A stretch of 64,000 bases of DNA from Streptomyces panaciradicis. GTDB lineage: Bacteria > Actinomycetota > Actinomycetes > Streptomycetales > Streptomycetaceae. The number at the start of each line of letters is the position of its first letter. The stretch's first letter is position 1. This document shows, in pieces, positions 26,474 to 35,335 of this stretch. A program made the position numbers and the translations under genes. Below the pieces are notes generated by a model. That model was not told where the DNA came from. It searched no databases and was given only the letters and a program-made list of their open reading frames with translations. The DNA lies in NCBI RefSeq assembly GCF_023516615.1, contig NZ_JAMGBF010000013.1, forward strand, positions 52,830 to 116,829, read 5' to 3'.

Positions 26474-27277
26474 TCAGGAGCAGTCGTAGGTGAAGCGGGC
26501 GCTGCTCTCCCGGTGGGTGGGGGAGAGGATGCGCAGTTCGGCCCGGGCCGTGCGATGCCCCTTGCCCCGGTAGGTCCATCGCAGGTGGAGACGCGCGTGC
26601 TTCTGGCCCCGGACCATCACTTCGTGGAGCACACCGGAGGCGGTGCCGTCGCTGCGGACCCAGCGATAGGAGAGTGTGCCCGCACGGCCGTTCGTGGTCA
26701 CCAGACCGACGACATCCGCCGTGCCGTCACACCCCAGAACCGCCGGCCGTGAGGTGACGGCAACTCCGCTGACCTGCACGGACGGTGCTGAGCGCTGCCA
26801 CAGCAGAAAGGCGAGCACGGCAAGCACCACCAGCGCCGGGAACGCGTGCCTGCGCAGCCTCCGACGCCGGGGCACAGGTGGGGGCGACAGGGGCGCGGCG
26901 GCCAGCGTCTGCTGATGACGGTGCTCGACGACGGCGGTCACGCCCGGACCGAACCGCAGCACAGTGCCGTCGATGCGGTCAGGGCGCACCGATGGAGCAC
27001 TGGTGGGCGACTCCTCCGGCTCCTCCGACTCCTCCGGCTCCTCTGACTCCTCCGACTCCTCGACGAGGGTCCGGTCGAGCTCGGGCCGCTGAATCCAGTG
27101 GCTGGCCAGCACAGTGGCGCTGTAGCCGTCGTCCGCGTCGGCGGGAGTGTCGCCCGGGGTTCCGCCGTCGGTGACGTCGAGGTGGACGGTGGCGGCCTGA
27201 GCGTCGGCGGGAACGAGCCTTCGGGTCGCCTCTTCTTCCTCCGCGGGCGGGGGAGTGACGTCGTCGTGAGTGGTCAT
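26474..27277 (-). CDS. membrane protein with Glu-rich repeats, coupled to a Ser/Thr kinase
   Basis: A 267-residue protein. Residues 1-120 are cytoplasmic and acidic, containing tandem Glu/Ser/Pro repeats (EESEESEEPEESEEPEES) encoded by near-identical 12-base units at 27008-27062. One membrane helix follows (FPALVVLAVLAFLLW), then an outside domain of about 110 residues with two Cys (GCDGTADV; TYDCS at the end) that probably form a disulfide. ATG 27277 overlaps the kinase stop (ATGA). It likely works with the kinase, either as substrate (many Thr/Ser) or as a partner sensing the outside. Confidence 0.75.
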   Translation of the reverse strand: MTTHDDVTPPPAEEEEATRRLVPADAQAATVHLDVTDGGTPGDTPADADDGYSATVLASHWIQRPELDRTLVEESEESEEPEESEEPEESPTSAPSVRPDRIDGTVLRFGPGVTAVVEHRHQQTLAAAPLSPPPVPRRRRLRRHAFPALVVLAVLAFLLWQRSAPSVQVSGVAVTSRPAVLGCDGTADVVGLVTTNGRAGTLSYRWVRSDGTASGVLHEVMVRGQKHARLHLRWTYRGKGHRTARAELRILSPTHRESSARFTYDCS

Positions 27278-28899
27278 CGAAGCTCGCACTGTCTGGTCAG
27301 GATCTGCTGGGAGGAACTGCCGGAGGCGGCTGCCGGGGTCGTCGTGGCCTGTACCGCCCAGTAGCAGCCGGCGTTCTGGAAGGTGTGCTGGACGGCGAGC
27401 GTGTAGTGGGTGGCTCCGCTTCGCTCGAAGGTCTGTGACGCGCCGTCCGGGGAGCCGAGCGGGCCGGCGAGGTTGCCCGTGAACCAGGAGACGGTGAGGG
27501 TGAGCGGCCCGGTCCCGTCGGTGGTGATGTCGACGGTTGCCGCCGCGGTGGAGGGGCCCGTCTGCTGGAGCGCCGACACGGCGACGTTCTTGACGGCGGC
27601 AGCGGCGGGCGAGGTGGGGGAGGACGCCGTCGGTGTGGCCGGCGCGGTCGTCGCGCCGGTCGTCGTGTCCGAGGTGGGTGCGGAGGTGGTGGACGCGGTG
27701 GGGTCCGGGGTGCCGGTGCTCGCCGAAGCCGAGGGGGAGAGAGTGGGGGAGGGCGACGCGTCGTCCGACGGGGACGGTGACGTGGGCGGGGCGGTGTCTC
27801 CCGGTGACGCGGCTCCGGTGTGGGCGCTGGTGGTGGCCAGTGCCTGGGCGGACCGCTGCGCGGCGGCTCCCGGGGCGGCGTGGATGCCGTAGGTGAGAAG
27901 GACGCCCAGGAGCACGGCGGAGCCCGACACGAGCATCCCGGGGCGGCCGGGCAGCCATGCCCGCGCCCCGCCGAGGTGCGGCTTCTGGCTCAAAATCGTG
28001 CGCGCGGTGTCGGTGGTGGTCCGGGGAGCGCGGGCCGACGGCAGCAGCATCGCCAGCAGGGCCACCAGGGCGGCGAGGCGGGCGCGGCCGCGTTCCTCCC
28101 AGTCGGGGCCGTAGGCGGTGAGGGCGGCCGTCTCCAGTTCCGCGACGAAGGCATCGGCCTGGGACGGCCGTTCGTCCGGTTCCTTGGCCAGACCGCGGCG
28201 GACCAGTTCACGTACCGCCTCGGGGACCTCGTCGACCGGGATGGGGGCGTCGACGTGCTGCAGGGCGAGTTCGGCGAGGTTCTCGCCCGTGTACGGCTTG
28301 TGGCCCGTCAGGCACTCGAAGAAGGTGGCCGTGGCCGCGTACACGTCCGTGGCGCAGGAGGCGGGTTCACCGGTCCACTGCTCGGGGGCCATGTAGGAGG
28401 GGGTTCCGGCCACGCCGGCGCTGGTTCCGGCGTCCACCGCGATGCCGAAGTCGACGAGCTTGGACGATCCGTCCGATGCGACCAGGACGTTCTCGGGCTT
28501 GTAGTCGCGGTGGACGACGCCGATGCCGTGCGCGTCGGCCAGGCCGAGCAGCGATCCCTTGAGAAGGACGAGCGCGGCCTCGGGTTCGAGTGGACCCTGG
28601 CGTTTCAGCAGGGTCCGCAACGAGACCCCGTCGACCAGTTCCATCACGATGGCGGCGCCGTGCGGGCTCTCCACGTACTCGTAGAAGCCGGTCACGTGCA
28701 GGCTTTCCAGGCCGCCCAGGAGGCGTGCCTCGGCCCGGAACTCGTGTACGAAGCCCGGGCGCTCGCGCAGGGTCTCGCTGAGGTACTTGACCGCGACGGG
28801 AACGCCCGTGTCCCCGTGCACGGCCGATACGACGCGTCCGCTCGCCCCTGAGCCGAGTTCGTGCGACTCGGTGTATCCGGGCACCACCCAGGTGTTCAC
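27274..28899 (-). CDS. membrane Ser/Thr protein kinase (PASTA-less)
   Basis: A 541-residue Hanks-type kinase. The kinase domain spans about 10-265: GSGASGRVV, VAVKYL (Lys38), MELVDGVSLRTLL, catalytic HRDYKPENVLV, DFG (150-152), GTPSYMAPEQW. A Tyr replaces the usual Leu in HRDLK. A membrane helix lies near 310-330 (LVSGSAVLLGVLLTYGI), followed by a Ser/Thr/Pro-rich spacer of 100 residues and an outside domain of 115 residues with two Cys (AGCYWAV; RQCELR end). GTG 28899 has GGGGGAAG upstream. The outside domain plan mirrors that of its coupled neighbour. Confidence 0.92.
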   Translation of the reverse strand: MNTWVVPGYTESHELGSGASGRVVSAVHGDTGVPVAVKYLSETLRERPGFVHEFRAEARLLGGLESLHVTGFYEYVESPHGAAIVMELVDGVSLRTLLKRQGPLEPEAALVLLKGSLLGLADAHGIGVVHRDYKPENVLVASDGSSKLVDFGIAVDAGTSAGVAGTPSYMAPEQWTGEPASCATDVYAATATFFECLTGHKPYTGENLAELALQHVDAPIPVDEVPEAVRELVRRGLAKEPDERPSQADAFVAELETAALTAYGPDWEERGRARLAALVALLAMLLPSARAPRTTTDTARTILSQKPHLGGARAWLPGRPGMLVSGSAVLLGVLLTYGIHAAPGAAAQRSAQALATTSAHTGAASPGDTAPPTSPSPSDDASPSPTLSPSASASTGTPDPTASTTSAPTSDTTTGATTAPATPTASSPTSPAAAAVKNVAVSALQQTGPSTAAATVDITTDGTGPLTLTVSWFTGNLAGPLGSPDGASQTFERSGATHYTLAVQHTFQNAGCYWAVQATTTPAAASGSSSQQILTRQCELR

Positions 28900-29055
28900 A
28901 TCTTCCCCCCGATCGTCCTGCTGCCGTGCACGGCCACCTCCGAAGCGGCTGCACCACGCGTTGAGAGACACATTTTCAGCCACAGCGGTTGCGGCGCAGC
29001 ACCCCAGCGGCCTTCCGTCCGTGCGCTGCGCCTCATCGCTCCCGTAAGCCTGGGC

Positions 29056-29733
29056 TCACGGGGTGAACTCCTCGTCCAGCCGGTCGATCGCCCCGTCGGC
29101 GCCCAGGTGGTACTTGAACACCAGCCCGCTGTTCGGGTGCGCTTCCAGCCAGTCGAGGAACTCCTGGACACCGATGTGCTGGTTCTCGGTGCTCTCCACG
29201 ACGGGGTTGGTGACGGTGATGTACGCCGCCTGGTCCATGGGCATGTACGTCTCCTTGCCCACGGTTTCGAAGGGTGCGCCGTCGGAGTCCGCCGGGGCGC
29301 AGCCCCAGTTGCCGTACTTGACGATGAGGCTCAGGGAGCCGCCTTCGGGGGTGTAGCGGTAGACCGCCACCTCGTCGGGGGAGATGGGCATCTTGTGGTC
29401 GCAGCCGTCGTCGCCGGCCGTGCCGGAGGCGAGCGGTTTGGCCGGAGCGGGCGCCGAGGGGGCGGGCTTGGTGGCGGCGGACGACGATGCGCCGCTGCCT
29501 GCGCCCGTGGGCTCGGCCGCCGGCTTGGCGCCGGTCGTGGGGGCACCGGCCGCCGTGGCCTTGCCGCCCGCTGTCGCCGTCGCGGTCTTCGCGTCGGCGG
29601 GGGAGGCCGTCGAAGTCCCGTTTCCGTTGCAGGCCGTGAGTATCACTGAGAGGACGGCGGCCGAGGCGCCGATCACGGTCGTACGGAGAACGGTGCCGGG
29701 TCTGTGCCGGTCGGACTTCGTGGAGGTCGTCAT
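29056..29733 (-). CDS. lipoprotein, unknown function
   Basis: A 225-residue protein with a lipoprotein signal: basic start, TTVIGASAAVLSVILTAC (lipobox LTAC, Cys at about 35), then a Thr/Ala/Pro-rich flexible linker of 80 residues and a globular C-terminal domain (DGCDHKMPISPDEVAVYRYT, VKYGNWGCAPADSDG, EFLDWLEAHPNSGLVFKYHL). Two Cys in the domain may pair. ATG 29733 was chosen because residues upstream do not resemble a signal. It lies 156 bases upstream of the Ser/Thr kinase operon on the same strand and could feed into it. Confidence 0.8.
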   Translation of the reverse strand: MTTSTKSDRHRPGTVLRTTVIGASAAVLSVILTACNGNGTSTASPADAKTATATAGGKATAAGAPTTGAKPAAEPTGAGSGASSSAATKPAPSAPAPAKPLASGTAGDDGCDHKMPISPDEVAVYRYTPEGGSLSLIVKYGNWGCAPADSDGAPFETVGKETYMPMDQAAYITVTNPVVESTENQHIGVQEFLDWLEAHPNSGLVFKYHLGADGAIDRLDEEFTP

Positions 29734-29878
29734 GGTGATCCTGTCTGGTGAGTGGCAGTCGAGGGTGACTGTCTCAGGCACAAACGATTTCCAGCCAACC
29801 ACCGGTTGCTCTGGTCACCGGGTCGTTGCCCGGTCGTGACACAGCTACAAGCCCGCCCGGGTGCTTCAGAATGCTCGG

Positions 29879-30421
29879 ATGGTCATGCTGGAGACTCCCC
29901 GTCTGGTCCTGCGCCGCTGGCGCGAGGACGACGTCGCGCCCATGGCGGCGGTCAACGCGGACCCCGAGGTCATGAGATGGATCGGTGACGGCAGCGTCCG
30001 CGACGCCCGGCAGACGCGCCTCGGGATCGAGGCGATCGAGCGCGAGTGGGATGCCCAGGGTTTCGGGCTGTTCGCCGTGGAGATCCGCTCGACGGGGGGA
30101 CTGGCCGGGTTCACCGGTCTTTCGGTCCCTGACTTCATGCCGGAGTTGCTGCCCGCGGTCGAGGTCGGCTGGCGGTTGGGCCGGTCCCACTGGGGGCGGG
30201 GGCTGGCCACTGAGGCCGCTCGGGCCGCTGTGCGGTTCGGGTTCGAAGTGCTGAGGCTGGAGCGGATCGTCAGCGTCGCTCAGGTGGGCAACGGCGCATC
30301 CGAACGGATCATGGCCAAGCTGGGGATGCATCTGGTTCGGGAGGCCGTCGATCCCAGCTGCGGCCGCCGCGTGCGGGTGTTCAGCCTGGCGTGCGAGGAA
30401 CGTGTCACGGCCACTGATTGA
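29879..30421 (+). CDS. GNAT acetyltransferase (RimJ/RimL type)
   Basis: A 180-residue enzyme: METPRLVLRRWREDDVAP-type opening, DPEVMRWIGDGS, AVEVGWRLGRSHWGRGLATE (acetyl-CoA loop), AARAAVRFGFEVLRLERIVS and ASERIMAKLGMHLVRE. This is the classic ribosomal-protein N-acetyltransferase-like group, often acting on small amines instead. No ribosome site precedes ATG 29879; the mRNA may be leaderless. It is divergent from the lipoprotein gene. Confidence 0.9.
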   Translation: MVMLETPRLVLRRWREDDVAPMAAVNADPEVMRWIGDGSVRDARQTRLGIEAIEREWDAQGFGLFAVEIRSTGGLAGFTGLSVPDFMPELLPAVEVGWRLGRSHWGRGLATEAARAAVRFGFEVLRLERIVSVAQVGNGASERIMAKLGMHLVREAVDPSCGRRVRVFSLACEERVTATD

Positions 30422-30463
30422 GACTTACGGAGCCGGAAGCGTCCGGCCTCACGCAGAAGCGGG

Positions 30464-31036
30464 TCACCGCGGGCTGGGCGAGGGTCGCGTCCGGACGGTG
30501 GTGGTGATGCGTGTGACGGCTTCGCTCGTGAGGCGCCGGTCGTGCGGTGCGGTGTCGAGTGCGCGGTGGAGGGCGAGTCCCTCGATGAGGGCGTCGAGTT
30601 GGCGGGCCGTGTCGGCGTCGAAGTGGCGTTCCAGGAGCTCTCGGCTGCGGATCATCCAGCGGCGTGTCAGCTCTCGGTACTGGGGGTGCCGGGCCGCGAG
30701 GGTGTAGAGCTCGTGGGTGATGATCAGATCGCGCTGCGGTCCGTCGGAGAGTTCGTGGATGAGGTCGGTGACCGCCTCGCGCGCCTCCTTGGCGCTGCCG
30801 GCCGCGTTCAGGTGCTGCTCGAAGAGGGCGACGACGTGGTCGGCGAAGCGGGTGAAGGCTTCGTCGAGCAGTTCGCCGATGCCTTCGAAGTGATAGGTCA
30901 TCGACCCCAGCGGCACTCCGGCCCGGGCGGCGATCTTCCGGTGGGAGACACCGGCGACGCCTTCGTCGGCGATGTGGTCCAGGGTGGCGGTGAGGATGCG
31001 CTCGCGGCGCTGCGGGTCGGTGTGTCCGGTGGCCAT
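30464..31036 (-). CDS. TetR-family repressor
   Basis: A 190-residue regulator: helix-turn-helix RILTATLDHIADEGVAGVSH, KIAARAGVPLGSMTYHFEG, followed by an all-helical ligand domain (LIHELSDGPQRDLIITHELY, HFDADTARQLDALIEGLALH). It is the second gene of a two-gene unit, starting 11 bases after the acetyltransferase stop. The doubled GTACGNNCGTAC palindrome in front of that unit is the obvious operator, giving autoregulation. The ligand is unknown. Confidence 0.92.
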   Translation of the reverse strand: MATGHTDPQRRERILTATLDHIADEGVAGVSHRKIAARAGVPLGSMTYHFEGIGELLDEAFTRFADHVVALFEQHLNAAGSAKEAREAVTDLIHELSDGPQRDLIITHELYTLAARHPQYRELTRRWMIRSRELLERHFDADTARQLDALIEGLALHRALDTAPHDRRLTSEAVTRITTTVRTRPSPSPR

Positions 31037-31047
31037 CGCAGGTGGGT

Positions 31048-31629
31048 TCAGAGGGTGCGCACGGGGCGGGCGGGGCTGCCGACGGCGACGACGTTCGCGG
31101 GGATGTCCTTGGTGACGACCGATCCGGCGCCGATGACGCTGTTGTCGCCGATGCTCACCCCGGGGCAGACGATGACGCCGCCGCCGAGCCAGACGTTGTC
31201 CCCGATGGTGATGGGCAGGGCGGCCTCCAGCTTGTCGCGGCGGGGCTGGGGCTCCAGAGGGTGGGTGGGGGTGAGGAGTTGGACGCCCGGGCCGATCTGG
31301 CAGTCCTCGCCGACGGTGATCGCCGCCACGTCGAGTGCGGTCAGGTTGTAGTTGACGAAGGTACGGGCCCCGATGGAGATGTTGCTGCCGTAGTCCACGT
31401 ACAGCGGCGGCCGCACCTCGATCTCCTCGCCCGCGAAGCCGAGCAGATCCTCGAGGAGCGACCGGGCGTCGGCGGAGTCGTCCAGGAACGCAGTCCTGTA
31501 GCGCTCGGCGAGGCGCATGGCGCGTCGCTGCCTGGCGGCGATCTCGGGGTCGTCGGCGATGTAGAGATCGCCCGCGAGCATGCGCTGCAAGTTGGTCCGC
31601 GGGTCATCGGCAAAGTGGTCCACCGTCAT
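31048..31629 (-). CDS. maltose/galactoside O-acetyltransferase-like (LbH) enzyme
   Basis: A 193-residue acetyltransferase of the Maa/LacA/NodL type. The N-terminal Mac domain (TNLQRMLAGDLYIADDPEIA) is followed by left-handed beta-helix hexapeptides: DYGSNISIGARTFVNYNLTA, LTPTHPLEPQPR with the catalytic His, ITIGDNVWLGGGVIVCPGVS and IGAGSVVTKDIPANVVAVGS. It transfers acetyl from acetyl-CoA to sugar hydroxyls. No ribosome site is present; a 16-bp palindrome ends at the base before ATG, so the mRNA is probably leaderless and directly blocked by the TetR protein. Confidence 0.92.
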   Translation of the reverse strand: MTVDHFADDPRTNLQRMLAGDLYIADDPEIAARQRRAMRLAERYRTAFLDDSADARSLLEDLLGFAGEEIEVRPPLYVDYGSNISIGARTFVNYNLTALDVAAITVGEDCQIGPGVQLLTPTHPLEPQPRRDKLEAALPITIGDNVWLGGGVIVCPGVSIGDNSVIGAGSVVTKDIPANVVAVGSPARPVRTL

Positions 31630-31667
31630 GCGTACGATCGTACGCTCCGGAAGGTACGTTCGTACAC
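31630..31667 (-). promoter_or_regulatory. doubled TetR operator at the acetyltransferase start
   Basis: Two copies of GTACGNNCGTAC lie at 31632-31643 and 31654-31665, with centres 22 bases apart (two helical turns). The proximal one extends to a perfect 16-bp palindrome (31630-31645) that abuts the start codon at 31629. Confidence 0.8.
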
Positions 31668-31688
31668 TCCTGTGGCCGGCACCGGTGG

Positions 31689-32648
31689 CTAGACGCGCTT
31701 CGTGTCCTCGGGCCGGCGACGTGAGACCTGCTCTCGTGCGGTGCGCCAGCGCAGCCGGGCCTGTTCGATGATGCCGTCCCACTCCTGGCGGATCTCGTGG
31801 TCCGAGGGCCGGTCGCCGGCACGGATCCGGGTGAGTTCCTCGTGGACCTCGCGTCCCAGGGCCGCCGACGCCACCGTCACCAGCATGACCCCGAACAGGG
31901 CCGAGATCATCGCGAAGACGGCGCCGATCGCTCCGTAGCGGGCGGCATAGGAGTTGAACAGTTTCGGCAGGTACACATTCGCCCCTACGGAGTACACGGC
32001 GGTGAGTGTGGCCGTGATGATCCCGAAGGGGAGCAGCCGTATCAGGCTGATCCGTTTGGCGGACAGGACGCGGCCGCTCCACAGGAGGAACACGGCGGTC
32101 ACCGGTGCCTCGACCAACACGGCCGTGAGGCCGAGCCGGCCGCCGCCGAGTACCGCCTGGATCCAGCCCGAGATCGCCGCGTAGGCGCCGAGACTGACGA
32201 TCCACACCAGGTCGTTGCGTGTGTTGCGCATGCTGAGGGGCTTGAGTTCCCAGCACTGTTCGAACAGGCGTTGCGCCGCGCGGGCGAAGCTCAGCGCGGA
32301 GATCGTCAGGAACACCACGCCCAGGATGCCGACGCTCGCGCCGCTGCCCTCGGCCGGATCGAGGAGCGAGCGGATCGCGTCGGCTCCTTCGCCGGTGAGC
32401 CCGTAGCGGTTGATGATGCGTTCGGCCGCGTCGTAGTGCACGAAGTTGCTCAGGACGGCGCCCGCGAGGATCGCGAGGGGAATGAGCGCGGTCAGGGCGC
32501 TCGATGCCAGGGCCATCGCCCGGTCGAACCCCACGATCTTCTGGAAGCGGTTGAGGACGCGCAAGGAGAAGGCAGGGCGCAGCCAGAACGTCAGGGTTCT
32601 GACAAGGCGCTCGCGCCTGAGTCTTTCGTGGCCGTCGACGTCCGGCAT
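31689..32648 (-). CDS. YihY/BrkB-family membrane protein
   Basis: A 319-residue protein with six predicted membrane helices, including ALTALIPLAILAGAVLSNFV, VGILGVVFLTISALSFARAA, LVWIVSLGAYAAISGWIQAV and AIGAVFAMISALFGVMLVTV. The YihY hallmark region (FDRAMALASSALTALIP; FARAAQRLFEQCWEL) is clear. The function of the family is unsettled; it is not RNase BN despite old names. The C-terminal 50 residues are cytoplasmic and charged. The lipoprotein gene at 32656 ends 7 bases upstream of its start, so the two form an operon. Confidence 0.88.
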   Translation of the reverse strand: MPDVDGHERLRRERLVRTLTFWLRPAFSLRVLNRFQKIVGFDRAMALASSALTALIPLAILAGAVLSNFVHYDAAERIINRYGLTGEGADAIRSLLDPAEGSGASVGILGVVFLTISALSFARAAQRLFEQCWELKPLSMRNTRNDLVWIVSLGAYAAISGWIQAVLGGGRLGLTAVLVEAPVTAVFLLWSGRVLSAKRISLIRLLPFGIITATLTAVYSVGANVYLPKLFNSYAARYGAIGAVFAMISALFGVMLVTVASAALGREVHEELTRIRAGDRPSDHEIRQEWDGIIEQARLRWRTAREQVSRRRPEDTKRV

Positions 32649-32655
32649 GCCGCGC

Positions 32656-33186
32656 CTAGTAACGCAGGGCCCTGGCGACTTCGGCGCGGACAGGACCGGA
32701 GAGCTTGCGGTTGCTGCGGGCGGTGGCGTTGCCGTCCTTCCCGGCGGCGACGTTGTCGACCGTCACGACGCATGTGTCCAGAAGATTGCCCTTGGTGTCG
32801 TTGAAGCTCACCTGGACCACGAACGACTTCGCCGAGTTCGCGGTGTTGTGCACGGTGACGGGGACGGTGATCCGGCCGTCACCGGCCGAGGCCGGGGCTC
32901 CGAGGCTGACCTCGTCCTTGGCGTTGATTCCGCTCTTCACCTCGTCCAGCCGGCGCTTGGCCTCCGCCGAGGCCGAGGCCAGCGCGGAAGCTCCTTGAGA
33001 CGCCAGGGAGGCCACGGCGGAGGAGGCCGCGGACGCCGCCGCGGACGCCGCCGAGGCTGCCTTGCTGCGGGCGGGCGACGTCGTTGACGAACTGTCGGAG
33101 CAACTGCTCACGCCGGCCACCGCGCAGGCCATGAGCAGGGCGACCGCGGTGCACCGGCGTTTGCTCTTGCCCATTCGTCCTGCCAT
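32656..33186 (-). CDS. lipoprotein with FxLYD-like domain
   Basis: A 176-residue protein with a lipoprotein signal (TAVALLMACAVAGVSSC), then an Ala/Ser stretch (about 36-75) that may form a long helix, and a C-terminal beta-domain (GRITVPVTVHNTANSAKSFV, VVQVSFNDTKGNLLDTCVVT) like the FxLYD/DUF4352 immunoglobulin-type folds of secreted proteins. ATG 33186 follows GGGAG at the correct spacing. It leads the operon with the YihY-type gene. Confidence 0.82.
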   Translation of the reverse strand: MAGRMGKSKRRCTAVALLMACAVAGVSSCSDSSSTTSPARSKAASAASAAASAASSAVASLASQGASALASASAEAKRRLDEVKSGINAKDEVSLGAPASAGDGRITVPVTVHNTANSAKSFVVQVSFNDTKGNLLDTCVVTVDNVAAGKDGNATARSNRKLSGPVRAEVARALRY

Positions 33187-33478
33187 GTCTTCTCCCGTGC
33201 TGGACCGGCGGTTACGGACTTCCAGTCAAGGACACCCGGCGGGAGGCCGCATGCCGCACGGGGGTGGGCCAGGACGGTTCACCCGTATGGCAGGGCAGGC
33301 ACCGCGGGTGAGGCCTCAGCGGCCGGGGTCCTGTACCCCGCCCCTGCTGAAACCACCCACCGAGTCTTCCGGCGAGCGGAGCGGGCACGTATCACCCTTT
33401 CCGGGTGAGAGACCGCCGGCGCCGTGAAGGGTTCGCGGTCGCGTGGGCGGTGTCAGCGGTGCCCCTTACTGTGCGGGC

Positions 33479-33832
33479 ATGGGCTATGACGTGCACATCA
33501 CCAGACGGACGCCGTGGTGGGCGGACGGAGGGGACCCGATCACGACGCAGGAGTGGGCGAGAGTGGTCGCTGCCGACCCGGACCTGGACATGGTTCAGGT
33601 GGCCAGGGCTTCTCCACGGGACCGGCAGGGGGTGTTGGAGTACCGGCACGAATGGCTGGCCCAGATGGCCACGCACCCCGAACGGGACACCCACGGGGCC
33701 TGGTTGGACTGGCAAGAGGGACAGATCGTGGTGAAGAACCCCGACGAGATCCTTCTTGAGAAGATGCGTGCGATCGCTCGGGTGCTGGGGGCGCGCGTCC
33801 AGGGCGACGACGACGAGTACTACGACGAGTGA
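33479..33832 (+). CDS. conserved hypothetical protein (MxYDVHITR type)
   Basis: A 117-residue soluble, acidic protein opening MGYDVHITRRTPWWADGGDP, followed by EWARVVAADPDLDMVQVARA and an Asp/Glu-rich tail. I have met the MxYDxHITR opening in small bacterial proteins without firm function. A TACTGT -10 box ends 6 bases before ATG 33479 and there is no ribosome site, so it is probably leaderless. Its 3' end overlaps the convergent double-GNAT gene by 13 bases. Confidence 0.75.
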   Translation: MGYDVHITRRTPWWADGGDPITTQEWARVVAADPDLDMVQVARASPRDRQGVLEYRHEWLAQMATHPERDTHGAWLDWQEGQIVVKNPDEILLEKMRAIARVLGARVQGDDDEYYDE

Positions 33833-35202
33833 ACGGTGGAAGGACCGGCGTCATGAGGGGTGCGTTCGAGTGGGCGGTCGAGCCAGACGCGGTCGCGTAG
33901 TTCGATGCCGTCGATGAGGGTGCCTGGGTCGTAGCCGGTGCGGGGAGTGAAGGCGTCCCGTTCGACCGTCCGCATGCGGAACCCCTGGCGCTGGTAGAAG
34001 CGCAGGTTGCCGATGTCGGCCGCGGCGGTGGCGACCAGCAGGCGGGTTCCCCTCTCCCGTGAGACCAGGTCGATCGCACCGCGCATCAGACGCCTGCCCA
34101 CACCGCTGCGCTGCAGGTCCTCGCGCACGGCCATGTTCTTGATCTCGAAGGTATCGGCGCGGTCGGTCGCCACCAGCTGCAGGTGACCGATGGGGGTCGT
34201 TCCGCGCAGGGCGACGAGCACACGTCCGTCTTCCATGTAGGAAGCGAGTTGTGCCGGTGAATCCTCGGCCAGTTCGAACAGCGGGCGCAGTTCCTCCCGG
34301 GCGCCGTCGTACTGCACCACGCGCACCTCGTCCACGGCTTCGGGCTCCGGACTCCTCGAGGTGACCTCCTTCACCAGGATGGCGCGGGTGTAGAGCAGGT
34401 GGAATCCCCGACGCTGCACGTTCTGCTGGGACTTGGAGGCGGGTTGGGTGGTGACGACGGCGATGTCGCAGCCGGCGGCGGCCGCGTCGGCCAGGCGGGT
34501 CGCGAGCAGGGCGGTCTGCACACCTCGACGGCGGTGTCGCGGGGTGGTCGCCGCGCCTGTGAGCTGCGCGACGCCGTCCGCGATGCGCAGGCTGCCCCCT
34601 CCGGCGACGGTGCCGTCGCACAGGGCGATGTAGTGCACCACGCCGGCCGCGGCGAAGTCCCGTTCGGCGTTGGCGAGCGCCTGACGCGGGAACTCCTCGT
34701 GCGAGGGAACGCCCTGGTCGTCGGGGTGGGCGAAGCCGTCGGCCACGGCATCGAGCCAGGCATCGAACGCGTCCTCGCGGCACACCCTCACCTCGATGCC
34801 CGGGGGAGTCGCCCGTTCGAACGTGCCGTCGAGGGCGAGCCCGAGGACGTTCTCGAACGATGTCAGCCGGTATCCGCGATCCGTGAGCAGGGCGCCGATG
34901 GCCGGGTCGGCCAGATGGGCCACCTCGGCCTGCACGGCGGCACCGCGGTCGGCGAAGGCGCGCTCGATGCGGTCGAGCACGGCGGCGTCGGGCACGCCGT
35001 CGAACCCGAGACCGGCGATCTTGTTGAAGGGGGAGTCGTCCTCGGCGAACGTGGCCACTGCGCCGGCCACCCGCAGCACGAACCCCGCGTCGTCTCCTCG
35101 GCGCAGGCGTGCGGCCTCCGCGGCAGCGGTCATCAGCTGGGCCTCGGCGCGCTCGATACGCTCCGCCAAGGCCACTTCACAGAAGAGCGGCGATCGATTC
35201 AT
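33820..35202 (-). CDS. double-GNAT acetyltransferase
   Basis: A 460-residue protein with two GNAT folds in one chain. The first covers about 20-285 (ALADRGYRLTSFENV-like region, then QLTGAATTPRHRRRGVQTAL with an acetyl-CoA loop and NVQRRGFHLLYTRAILVKEV). The second covers about 300-425 (YMEDGRVLVALRGTTPIGHL, EIKNMAVREDLQRSGVGRRL, NLRFYQRQGFRMRTVERDAF). Both loops keep the R-x-x-G pattern. ATG 35202 (MNRSPLFCEVALAERIERAE) is preferred over an upstream GTG. The substrate is unknown. Confidence 0.88.
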   Translation of the reverse strand: MNRSPLFCEVALAERIERAEAQLMTAAAEAARLRRGDDAGFVLRVAGAVATFAEDDSPFNKIAGLGFDGVPDAAVLDRIERAFADRGAAVQAEVAHLADPAIGALLTDRGYRLTSFENVLGLALDGTFERATPPGIEVRVCREDAFDAWLDAVADGFAHPDDQGVPSHEEFPRQALANAERDFAAAGVVHYIALCDGTVAGGGSLRIADGVAQLTGAATTPRHRRRGVQTALLATRLADAAAAGCDIAVVTTQPASKSQQNVQRRGFHLLYTRAILVKEVTSRSPEPEAVDEVRVVQYDGAREELRPLFELAEDSPAQLASYMEDGRVLVALRGTTPIGHLQLVATDRADTFEIKNMAVREDLQRSGVGRRLMRGAIDLVSRERGTRLLVATAAADIGNLRFYQRQGFRMRTVERDAFTPRTGYDPGTLIDGIELRDRVWLDRPLERTPHDAGPSTVHSS

Positions 35203-35335
35203 GTCCGACCGCACCCCGTGTCCACGCTCATGGTCCGAGGCTAACCGCGGTCTCACGGCCGAAGCGATCGAGATTCTTACCGTTTCGGAACGGGCCCGCG
35301 CAGGGACCGCGTCCGGTGCCGGCACGAGGTCTGGG

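Noticed and set aside
27008..27062. A CRISPR-like or satellite repeat of 12-base units.
   Set aside because: The units are coding triplets for Glu/Ser/Pro repeats inside the 26474 gene, with no spacers.
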